A DNA stretch of 64,000 bases from Aedoeadaptatus ivorii (lineage in GTDB: Bacteria > Bacillota > Clostridia > Tissierellales > Peptoniphilaceae): assembly GCF_030815095.1 (NCBI RefSeq), contig NZ_JAUSWF010000009.1, positions 18,607 to 82,606 on the forward strand, written 5' to 3'. Both the position numbers and the translations under genes were made by a program. Each line of letters begins with the position of its first letter. Position 1 is the stretch's first letter. This document shows positions 25,955 to 32,646 of the stretch, one piece after another. Under the pieces are notes generated by a model. That model saw only the letters and a list, made by a program, of their open reading frames with translations, was not told the origin of the DNA and searched no databases.

Positions 25955-27233
25955 AGCGCCTCCGTATCTGTCTTTCGTAGCGGGGTAAGTAGCTCTTGGG
26001 AAGCGTCGTCGTAATCGCCACCCCTTCGTGGTCGTAGTCGAATTGCTCGACGGGGAACCGCGCCTTGATCTCTTCTACGCGGTGCATTTCGTCAAAACCG
26101 AAGTGCAGCTCCACCTTGGCAAATCCCCCTTCGATCTTTTCTTGCAGGGCATCGAAGAAATAGTCGAAGTCCGCATCGAATTTGACGGAACCGTAGAGCA
26201 CCGTATCCTCTGCCGGCAAAAACGGGAGTCTGCCCGCTTCCATCTTGTCCCGCTTGTTTACGAACAAAATCGAAGGCGTCGCGCTCACTTCGAGATCCCG
26301 AAGGATCTTTCGGGTCGTCTTATACTGCATTTCGGCATTTTCTCCGGATCCGTCGATGACGTGTACGATAAGATCCGCATCCTTTAATTCTTCGAGCGTC
26401 GTATAAAAAGATTCGATCAGGGCGGTGGGAAGATTGGAAATAAAACCCACCGTGTCGGTGACGAATACACTCAAGCCGTCTTTAAGCCGAATGCGCCGCG
26501 TGTCGGGATCCAACGATGCAAAGGGCATATCCTCCACAAAGACCGGTTTTCCCGACGAGGCGCCGTCTTTGAGTAGGCGATTCATAATCGACGATTTTCC
26601 CGCATTGGTATAGCCTACCAAGGCGATAGAAGGGATTTTGGACGACAGGCGGTCCTTTCTCCCGGTGTTTCGGATCTTTTTGGCCCGGGCCAGGCGCTTT
26701 TTGGTGCGGGTGATGTCCGCGCGAATGCGCCTGCGATCGATCTCGAGTTTTTGTTCCCCGGGCCCGCGGGTGCCGATCCCGCCGCCCAATCTCGAATAGT
26801 TCCGCTTGCCGATCAAATGGTTTTTTCCGTATTCCAACTGCGCCAGATAGACCTGTAGCTTTCCCACATCGGTCTTCGCCCGGGCGGCAAAAATATCCAA
26901 GACGACGGCGGTGCGGTCCAAGACATCCGTCTCGAGAATCTTTTCGATCTCGCGCATCTGCACGCCGCTGAGTTCTTGGTCGAAGACCACCAGATCGACA
27001 TCTTCCGCTCTGACGAAGTCCTTCAATTCCTCGAGCTTTCCCTTGCCCATTAGCGTCGACGGGTGGTAGGACCGCACGTTTTGGGTCATTTCCGCCACCA
27101 CATTGCCGCCGGCGACTTCGACCAGGGCGTTCAGCTCCTTCAGACTTTCCTCGTTAAATTCGTTTTCATCGTCCCAAACGGCGACCGTTACCACCGATTC
27201 CGGACGACCTCCGCGATGTTCTATTCTGTTCAC
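25947..27233 (-). CDS. hflX: ribosome-associated GTPase HflX
   Basis: A 428-residue GTPase. An N-terminal nucleotide-binding-like domain contains F-D-x-E-L-S-G-V-Q, the linker has G-G-G-I-G-T-R-G-P-G-E, and the G domain has G1 G-Y-T-N-A-G-K-S-S, G3 D-T-V-G-F and G4 N-K-R-D. HflX rescues and splits stalled ribosomes. The start is taken as GTG at 27233 because AAGGAGG lies 7 nt upstream; a longer ATG frame to 27260 would encode the ribosome binding site itself. It is the first gene of the operon ending at lgt. Confidence 0.94.
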   Translation of the reverse strand: MNRIEHRGGRPESVVTVAVWDDENEFNEESLKELNALVEVAGGNVVAEMTQNVRSYHPSTLMGKGKLEELKDFVRAEDVDLVVFDQELSGVQMREIEKILETDVLDRTAVVLDIFAARAKTDVGKLQVYLAQLEYGKNHLIGKRNYSRLGGGIGTRGPGEQKLEIDRRRIRADITRTKKRLARAKKIRNTGRKDRLSSKIPSIALVGYTNAGKSSIMNRLLKDGASSGKPVFVEDMPFASLDPDTRRIRLKDGLSVFVTDTVGFISNLPTALIESFYTTLEELKDADLIVHVIDGSGENAEMQYKTTRKILRDLEVSATPSILFVNKRDKMEAGRLPFLPAEDTVLYGSVKFDADFDYFFDALQEKIEGGFAKVELHFGFDEMHRVEEIKARFPVEQFDYDHEGVAITTTLPKSYLPRYERQIRRRYV

Positions 27234-27251
27234 ACAGTACCTCCTTTCATA

Positions 27252-27280
27252 AATATACACAATCCGAAGCTACTGCGCAA
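27252..27280 (-). promoter_or_regulatory. promoter of the hflX operon
   Basis: Minus-strand TTGCGC (27275-27280) and TATATT (27252-27257) are 17 nt apart, just upstream of the hflX ribosome binding site. Confidence 0.6.
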
Positions 27281-27294
27281 CAGAGCCGCTGTGC

Positions 27295-27300
27295 TATAAT
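27295..27300 (+). promoter_or_regulatory. -10 element of the class A PBP gene
   Basis: A perfect TATAAT 20 bp ahead of the ATG, with AAAGGAGG between. No good -35 hexamer is visible (TACTGC at the expected place), so an activator may be needed. Confidence 0.55.
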
Positions 27301-27319
27301 TGGAGAAAGGAGGATGTGT

Positions 27320-30169
27320 ATGGGTGGAATAAAACATTTGTCCCGCGGCGACAAGGCGAAGCTTTTCCTGCTTCTTCTCGTCGCGCTCTTCGTGTTAATC
27401 GCGGGATCGATCGGCGCCTGGATGCTCTCTATCCTGAAAAAGGCACCGGAAACCGACTTTACAAAGGTGACGACGGCGATCGCGCAGACCTCTGTGATTT
27501 ACGACGCCGAGGGCGAAGTGATTGACGAGGTGGATCCTTCGGTCTTCAGCAACTATGTGCCGCTCTCGGCGGTGCCAAAAGATGTACGGAATGCCTTTTT
27601 GGCGACGGAAGACCGCAGTTTTTATAGCCACAAGGGACTCGACGGACGGCAACTTTTTGCCAGTCTTGCGACAAATCTAAAGCAAGGCAGAATCGTCCGC
27701 GGCGGATCGACCATTACCCAACAGCTGGTAAAAAATCTCTATCTGAGTACCGAGCAATCCGTCGACCGCAAAGTCACCGAGGCCTATTTGACCCTCGCCA
27801 TCGAGGAAGCACTTCCCAAAGAAAAGATCCTCGAAGCCTATCTCAACCGCATCGATCTGGGCATGGGCGCCCAGGGGATCGACGCCGCGGCGCGGGCGTA
27901 TTTTTCCAAGGCGCCCAAGGATTTGACCCTCGAAGAAGGGGCGCTCCTCGCCGGCATCGTAAAGAGCCCTTCAAAATACCAGCCGCTGAAGCGAATTCCC
28001 GAAGAGAACGTAAAAGATGAAACCCCCTTGGCGGTGCGCACCATCGCCGGGGAACGGTATGTACTGGTGGAAAACCCTCACGCCCTGGCACGTCAAAAGG
28101 TCGTGCTCGCCGCCATGGAAAGCGCCGGATACATAGACGCGAAGACGCGTGCCCGCGCTGAAAACAGGAATTTGGCCTTTCGGCCGCAAGAAGACGCCGA
28201 ATCGCCTTACACTTCATATGTGGCCGATGCCATAAGCGAAGAGGCCGAAGCGCATATCGCCCAGGCACTGCGGCTGACGCGCGAGGAGGCGGAGAAAAAA
28301 GTCCGAGAAGGCGGCCTCAAAATCTACTCGACCATACAACCGGATATGCAACATAAGCTCGAAGCCCTGTACGATCAATTCCCCGATCTGGTGCGATCGG
28401 GTGCAGACAAGGGCGCAAATTTTGTCGACTTCAGCACCGATACCGAAGGCAATATCGTCGATGAAGCCGGAAAAATCCTCTACCTTTCCCACGACGACCT
28501 GTTTTTAGACGATGGTTCGTTGCGCCTTACAAAAGAGGCTTTTTCCCGCGCCGGCGGCGACCTACTTCTCTCCGGACGCTACTTCTCTTTCGACGACGGC
28601 ATACTCACGCTCAAACCTTCCTATTATCTCGACGGCGATGGCAATCTCTGTACCGTATCCCGCATCACCACCGCCTTTGAAGAAGAAGACGTACAAAGCG
28701 GAAGCGACTACCGCATCTCCGCCAAAGCGCTCAAAAAATACGGCGACAAGATCGCCATCGACGACGAAGAATGCATTCTCTCCGGCGAACTCTTTCTCGC
28801 CTCGGAAAATATTAATGTGCAGCCCCAATCCGCCGCGATCATCATCGACAACAAAGACGGATCCGTCGGCGCCTTCGTCGGCGGAAACGACGTCACCGAT
28901 CCCGCCAGAAAGCGCTATAACCACCTCTTCGGCAAACGGCAACCGGGCTCGGTGTTTATGCCCCTCTCTACCTATCTGACGGCGCTGTGCCGAAAGGACA
29001 CTCTGGCGACGGCCTACGACGACATACCCATGTATGTAGACGGGCTGATTTGGCCCGAAGGCCGTAAATTCCGCGGCAATACGATCTTCGCCGAGGCCTT
29101 GGAGCAAGGCAGAAAATCGGTAAGCGGCAAGCTCCTCGAAAAATACGGTTACGACAATACCCTCAAAACCCTAAAGACTCTGGGTCTCTATGCCGATAGC
29201 GAAGACGACGACATCGTCACGCCCCAGGAATCGGCGAACCGCCACGACTTTACCTTCGATGCCATGGCATCGGGCAATTTGGTGAATGGCACGAATCTTA
29301 TGCATATGACCGGCGCCTATGCAAAAATCGCCTCTTCTAATACGGGCAATATTCATATGGTGCAAAAGATCACCGATGCTTCGGGAGAAGTGCTCTATGA
29401 AGCAAAGGTAAAAAAATCGGAATTTCCGCGAAAGGCGGACGTGCTCTTGCGCTACGCCCTCGGCTCCACCGATGTGGCAAAGCGGCTTGGCGCCAAGGGC
29501 TATGATGCCTTTGCGGTGCTCGGAAGCAACAAATACAATGCGGATTACTTTGCCCTCGGCGCGACCCCCGGCTACACCTGCGGCCTGTGGCTCGGCAACG
29601 ATCTGCAAAAGCTCGCGCTTACAAAAAATGACGCCGTCGTCTCGGACTTTTACGCCAAGCTCTACGATATCCCGAATGATAAGAGCACTTGGGAGCTGCC
29701 GAAAAACTTAGAGAAGAAAGAAGTGAGCGACCGCACCGGCCTTTTGGCCTCCGCCTACGCCCGCCGCGCCAAGTCGATCGTCAGCTTGCCGTTTTTGCCC
29801 AATACCGCACCCACCGAAGTCACCGAGCGCTATACGCGCAAGTTGATTTGTGCGGTCTCCGGCGAACTCGCCTCCACCTACTGCCCCTACGAAACCATCA
29901 CCTACGGGTATTACTACGCCCGTCCCGACGGCTATAAGCCCGAAGACTTCGACGGCATCGTCCCCGAAGACTTCTATGCCGGACCGCGGCGCTACTGCAC
30001 GGTGCATACCAAGGAATGGTATATGCAAGAGCAAGAGCGCATCCGCCAAGAGCTCGAAGAACAAAGGCGGCAGGAAGAGGAAGAAAACGAAGGCGATGAC
30101 GAGGACGACGACAACAATACCTACAATCGTCAACAGAGCCAAAAACAAAACAATCGAAAGCGCAATTAG
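27320..30169 (+). CDS. class A penicillin-binding protein with intact glycosyltransferase and degenerate transpeptidase domain
   Basis: A 949-residue bitopic protein: short cytoplasmic tail, transmembrane segment (about 14-37), then a GT51 domain with every motif: E-D-R-S-F-Y-S-H-K-G with catalytic E97, G-G-S-T-I-T-Q-Q-L-V-K-N, R-K-V-T-E, L-E-A-Y-L-N, and A-A-A-R-A-Y-F. A transpeptidase-like fold follows, but the motifs are lost. The S-x-x-K box reads S544-V-F-M547 after Q-P-G, the S-x-N box is replaced by Q-G-R-K-S, and the K-T-G position reads L-G-S. About 130 extra residues lie between the two domains, and the C terminus is a Glu/Asp/Asn/Gln-rich tail. It should polymerise lipid II but not cross-link. 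The start at 27320 is 6 nt after AAAGGAGG. Confidence 0.9.
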   Translation: MGGIKHLSRGDKAKLFLLLLVALFVLIAGSIGAWMLSILKKAPETDFTKVTTAIAQTSVIYDAEGEVIDEVDPSVFSNYVPLSAVPKDVRNAFLATEDRSFYSHKGLDGRQLFASLATNLKQGRIVRGGSTITQQLVKNLYLSTEQSVDRKVTEAYLTLAIEEALPKEKILEAYLNRIDLGMGAQGIDAAARAYFSKAPKDLTLEEGALLAGIVKSPSKYQPLKRIPEENVKDETPLAVRTIAGERYVLVENPHALARQKVVLAAMESAGYIDAKTRARAENRNLAFRPQEDAESPYTSYVADAISEEAEAHIAQALRLTREEAEKKVREGGLKIYSTIQPDMQHKLEALYDQFPDLVRSGADKGANFVDFSTDTEGNIVDEAGKILYLSHDDLFLDDGSLRLTKEAFSRAGGDLLLSGRYFSFDDGILTLKPSYYLDGDGNLCTVSRITTAFEEEDVQSGSDYRISAKALKKYGDKIAIDDEECILSGELFLASENINVQPQSAAIIIDNKDGSVGAFVGGNDVTDPARKRYNHLFGKRQPGSVFMPLSTYLTALCRKDTLATAYDDIPMYVDGLIWPEGRKFRGNTIFAEALEQGRKSVSGKLLEKYGYDNTLKTLKTLGLYADSEDDDIVTPQESANRHDFTFDAMASGNLVNGTNLMHMTGAYAKIASSNTGNIHMVQKITDASGEVLYEAKVKKSEFPRKADVLLRYALGSTDVAKRLGAKGYDAFAVLGSNKYNADYFALGATPGYTCGLWLGNDLQKLALTKNDAVVSDFYAKLYDIPNDKSTWELPKNLEKKEVSDRTGLLASAYARRAKSIVSLPFLPNTAPTEVTERYTRKLICAVSGELASTYCPYETITYGYYYARPDGYKPEDFDGIVPEDFYAGPRRYCTVHTKEWYMQEQERIRQELEEQRRQEEEENEGDDEDDDNNTYNRQQSQKQNNRKRN

Positions 30170-30203
30170 GATCGCGATGGATTTTACGAGTGAAAAGCGC
30201 GTG

Positions 30204-30234
30204 TTTCGGGTAAATAAATTGCATATACCCGAAA
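30204..30234 (+). promoter_or_regulatory. inverted repeat between PBP gene and small cationic ORF
   Basis: TTTCGGGTA (30204-30212) and TACCCGAAA (30226-30234) form a perfect 9-bp inverted repeat with a 13-nt loop. It lies 35 bp after the PBP stop and 20 bp before the next start codon. It has no T tract, so it is more likely an mRNA-processing hairpin or an operator than a terminator. Confidence 0.55.
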
Positions 30235-30253
30235 TACGAAGGAGGTTCGCAAT

Positions 30254-30388
30254 ATGAAATTGAAGAAGCTCATTAAGTTTTTCGCCTTTGCCAAAGGCAT
30301 CTCGCTGCTTTCTCGAAGACCCGTTCGCAAAAGAACCGGTGGCCTATTGAAGAAATATCTTGCCTGGAAATATCTGCGCAGACGCTAA
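30254..30388 (+). CDS. 44-residue highly basic small protein of unknown function
   Basis: An ORF starting at ATG 30254, preceded by AAGGAGG at ideal spacing and ending at a strong terminator. The product begins M-K-L-K-K-L-I-K-F-F and ends A-W-K-Y-L-R-R-R. It has about 16 Lys/Arg and no Asp or Glu in 44 residues. An amphipathic N-terminal half is followed by an Arg/Lys-rich half. I do not recognise the family. It lies directly downstream of the class A PBP gene on the same strand, which suggests co-expression. It could be a membrane-surface peptide, a nucleic-acid-binding peptide or a PBP regulator; the sequence does not decide. Confidence 0.7.
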   Translation: MKLKKLIKFFAFAKGISLLSRRPVRKRTGGLLKKYLAWKYLRRR

Positions 30389-30416
30389 AAAATCCCCGCT
30401 TTGACGGGGATTTTTT
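30387..30416. terminator. bidirectional terminator between small ORF and folD
   Basis: A 12-bp stem (AAAAAATCCCCG with CGGGGATTTTTT, loop CTTTGA) has A and T tracts on its two sides. It serves the rightward PBP/small-ORF unit and the leftward folD gene. Confidence 0.9.
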
Positions 30417-31236
30417 ATGCAAGAAACATATTCTCAAGGAGCAAGAGATTGGTGAGACTCCCTACGCCGCCGGGCACCGGCGTCACATATTCGACGATCT
30501 TTTCTACCGCTTCGGTATCGACATCGCCGGTCATTTTTCCATTTTCGTCAAAAGCGATGCCGCAGTCGACAATCCACTGCCCTTCCCGGACAAAACGCTC
30601 GTCGATCCAACGGGACTTGCCCGTGGCATAGACCACGAGATCCGCCCTTTTCGCCTCTTCTTCCAGATTTCGCGTGCGGGAATGGGCGATGGTAACGGTG
30701 GCGTTCTTATCGAGGAGCATCATCGCCAAAGGCTTGCCGATCACCATAGAGCGATTGACGATAAGCGCCCGCTTTCCTTCCAAAGGTCCCATGGCCTCTG
30801 CAATCGCCAGGGCGCTTTTTGCCGTAGCGGGATATAGCACACCGCCCCCCGCATACACCTTGCGCTGGTTGTCCGGATGCAAGCAGTCGATATCCTTTTC
30901 GATTGCGACGGCGGCATCCACTGCGCCGGAATCGACGGTATCGGGAAGGGGATGGAAGACGAGAATGCCCCCGACGGCGGGGTTTTCGTTGTCCCGGCGA
31001 ATCCCTTCGAGCAATGCCTCTGTCTCTACGTCCTCGGGGTAGCAGTGTACGTCCACGTCGATCCCCGCCGATTGCGCCGATTTCTTGAGTCCGCGCTCAT
31101 AGGCGAGATCCGGCTGATTCTCGCCCACTCTATGAATACTCAGTATATAGCCTTTTTCCTCATTTCTCGCCGCTCTTGCTTTCTCTTTTAAGGAAGCGAG
31201 AATCTCTTCACGCAGTTCTGTTACGCCAAAACGCAT
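30415..31236 (-). CDS. folD: bifunctional methylenetetrahydrofolate dehydrogenase/cyclohydrolase
   Basis: A 273-residue enzyme interconverting 5,10-methylene-THF and 10-formyl-THF. The N-terminal catalytic domain begins somewhat divergently but includes the P-L-P-x-x-V/I region near 110. The NADP-binding domain has V-N-R-S-M-V-I-G-K-P-L-A-M-M-L-L, T-x-A-H-S-R-T and the C-terminal P-V-P-G-G-V-G patch. The usual catalytic Y-x-x-x-K pair is less obvious than normal in the N-terminal part. It stands alone between two terminators; no separate promoter is evident. Confidence 0.92.
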   Translation of the reverse strand: MRFGVTELREEILASLKEKARAARNEEKGYILSIHRVGENQPDLAYERGLKKSAQSAGIDVDVHCYPEDVETEALLEGIRRDNENPAVGGILVFHPLPDTVDSGAVDAAVAIEKDIDCLHPDNQRKVYAGGGVLYPATAKSALAIAEAMGPLEGKRALIVNRSMVIGKPLAMMLLDKNATVTIAHSRTRNLEEEAKRADLVVYATGKSRWIDERFVREGQWIVDCGIAFDENGKMTGDVDTEAVEKIVEYVTPVPGGVGSLTNLLLLENMFLA

Positions 31237-31261
31237 ATACGACCTCCTCTATTTCGGTAAT

Positions 31262-31290
31262 AAAAAAGAGAACGGATTGTACCGTTCTCT
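31262..31290 (-). terminator. intrinsic terminator after the NlpC/P60 gene
   Basis: A 9-bp perfect stem (AGAGAACGG with CCGTTCTCT, loop ATTGTA) is followed on the minus strand by TTTTTTATT. Confidence 0.9.
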
Positions 31291-31302
31291 CGTAATGTTA
31301 TT

Positions 31303-32391
31303 TTACAGTACCCGCGTCGCGTTGACAAATCGGGAGCTATAATATTTTTCGCTCAACTTATTGGTTCTTACCTTTGCACTGCCGCTGGAGGCGTGGATAA
31401 ACACGTCGTTTCCGATATAGATGCCCACGTGGCTTACGCCCTTACCGGAGGTGTTGAAGAATACCAAATCGCCGGGTTGCAATTGGTCTTTGCTGACCTG
31501 CTTGCCGACCTGAGATTGCGCGGAAGAGGTTCTGGGAAGGGAAAGACCCATTTCCTTTACATAGATAGAATATACCAAACCGGAGCAGTCATAGCCCTTG
31601 CCGCCGGTGGCGCCCCACACATAGGGGGAACCCATCTTCGCATAGGCGGAATCGACGACACATTGTGCCTTTTCGCCGTCTACTTGGGGAACATCGGCCG
31701 CTACGGCTGCCGCTTGGGCGCCGTCCGCTTTTTGTGCGGGCGCTTGTTCCTGAATGGTGGCTTGTTGTTTGGGGGCGATGCCGTTTTCACCGAAATCTAA
31801 GTAATTGGGATCGATTTGGAAATCCTTGCCTTCATCGTTTAAGAGGATGAAAAGGCCGTCCTTATAAGAAACTACGCGGACTTCCTGCTCTTTTTTCAGG
31901 CTATAAGTACCGTTGCTGTTTTCAAGGATCAAATCTTGTTTTACTTTTGCCGGGGTCACATAGGGACCTTCTTGGGCTTCGATGAACTCTTTGGGTACGG
32001 ATCCGAACAGGCCGTCGGAGGTGTTTACCGCTACGGTGTTGGGATAGTGTTTTACCGTTTCCAAAGTCTCTCCGATAAAGAGATTGCGGACGATCTTTCC
32101 GTTGCGACGGAGGATCGCGTTCTTTTTGACTACATAGTGTTGGGGTTCGCCTTCGGTAACGAGGATTTTTTGTTTCGGTACTGTTACCTTTGCCTTGCCC
32201 TTTTGAACCACATATCCCTTATCGTTGGTTTCTACGATATTTGCCGCTTCTTCTACGGCGAAGCTCAATTTGCTGCCACTATATAGAGTTGTCGTGTGAT
32301 CTTGTACGAATATTCCGGTGTCTCTCAGGCCTACCACGGAGACCAATGCCAATGCTGCGGTTCCGATGGTAAGCTTTAACTTCAAATTCAT
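31303..32391 (-). CDS. secreted NlpC/P60 family cell wall endopeptidase
   Basis: A 362-residue exported protein with an N-terminal signal or anchor segment (about 7-22). Two SH3-like stretches (near 85-135 and 145-200) are followed by an Ala/Gln/Pro linker (205-240) and a C-terminal NlpC/P60 domain. The catalytic Cys269 is in Y-D-C-S-G-L-V, His321 in S-H-V-G-I-Y-I-G, and the third residue His333 in F-I-H-A-S. Such enzymes cut the D-Glu-diamino acid bond of peptidoglycan stem peptides. The start at 32391 is an ATG preceded by GGAGTG; a GTG frame begins four codons earlier. WalR-like hexamers lie upstream, as for lytE and cwlO in Bacillus. Confidence 0.93.
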   Translation of the reverse strand: MNLKLKLTIGTAALALVSVVGLRDTGIFVQDHTTTLYSGSKLSFAVEEAANIVETNDKGYVVQKGKAKVTVPKQKILVTEGEPQHYVVKKNAILRRNGKIVRNLFIGETLETVKHYPNTVAVNTSDGLFGSVPKEFIEAQEGPYVTPAKVKQDLILENSNGTYSLKKEQEVRVVSYKDGLFILLNDEGKDFQIDPNYLDFGENGIAPKQQATIQEQAPAQKADGAQAAAVAADVPQVDGEKAQCVVDSAYAKMGSPYVWGATGGKGYDCSGLVYSIYVKEMGLSLPRTSSAQSQVGKQVSKDQLQPGDLVFFNTSGKGVSHVGIYIGNDVFIHASSGSAKVRTNKLSEKYYSSRFVNATRVL

Positions 32392-32474
32392 GAAAAAGTA
32401 CACTCCTTACTCTCAAAATCCGCCGAAGCGGCGGAAAATCTTCTAAATTAGACATTTCTTAATGATCTTTGGAA

Positions 32475-32504
32475 ATTATAACACAGAAGGTTACAGAATG
32501 TAAC
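32475..32504 (-). promoter_or_regulatory. promoter of the NlpC/P60 gene with overlapping palindrome
   Basis: Minus-strand TTACAT (32498-32503) and TATAAT (32475-32480) lie 17 nt apart. The -35 hexamer sits inside a perfect palindrome GTTACA-GAA-TGTAAC (32490-32504), whose arms are themselves TGTAAC hexamers. A regulator binding there would compete with RNA polymerase. Confidence 0.7.
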
Positions 32505-32522
32505 TATTTTCGGGGTCTTTTG

Positions 32523-32550
32523 TGTTACTTCTTTGTTACGTTTGTGTTTC
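32523..32550 (+). promoter_or_regulatory. three WalR-like hexamers at 11-bp spacing
   Basis: TGTTAC (32523-32528), TGTTAC (32534-32539) and TGTTTC (32545-32550) are each separated by 5 bp. The first two match the WalR/YycF consensus TGTWAH-N5-TGTWAH exactly; the third is one base off. The element lies between the divergent NlpC/P60 and mgtE promoters, about 43 bp beyond the -10 of the NlpC/P60 gene. Regulation by WalRK is an inference from the motif and from the kind of target gene. Confidence 0.6.
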
Positions 32551-32552
32551 AG

Positions 32553-32572
32553 TTCGTGATACAAATCACGAA
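32553..32572. repeat. perfect 8-bp inverted repeat upstream of mgtE
   Basis: TTCGTGAT and ATCACGAA flank ACAA, giving a 20-bp dyad. It ends 11 bp ahead of the mgtE -35 hexamer and starts 2 bp after the WalR-like hexamers. It has the form of an operator for a dimeric repressor or activator; the regulator is unknown. Confidence 0.6.
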
Positions 32573-32583
32573 TTCGCCGGGAT

Positions 32584-32611
32584 TTGCCGTATACCCTATA
32601 AATGCTATAAT
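32584..32611 (+). promoter_or_regulatory. mgtE promoter
   Basis: TTGCCG (32584-32589) and TATAAT (32606-32611) are 16 nt apart. The predicted leader is only about 30 nt, too short for an M-box magnesium riboswitch. Confidence 0.7.
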
Positions 32612-32646
32612 GTAGGAAGGAAACTGACGACCGGAGGTGATGGGTT

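Noticed and set aside
27234..27319. Good -35 for the class A PBP promoter
   Set aside because: The hexamer at the proper distance from TATAAT is TACTGC, and nothing better was found, so only the -10 is reported.
32612..32646. Possible M-box riboswitch ahead of mgtE
   Set aside because: The leader from the predicted start site to the TTG codon is about 30 nt, far shorter than an M-box.
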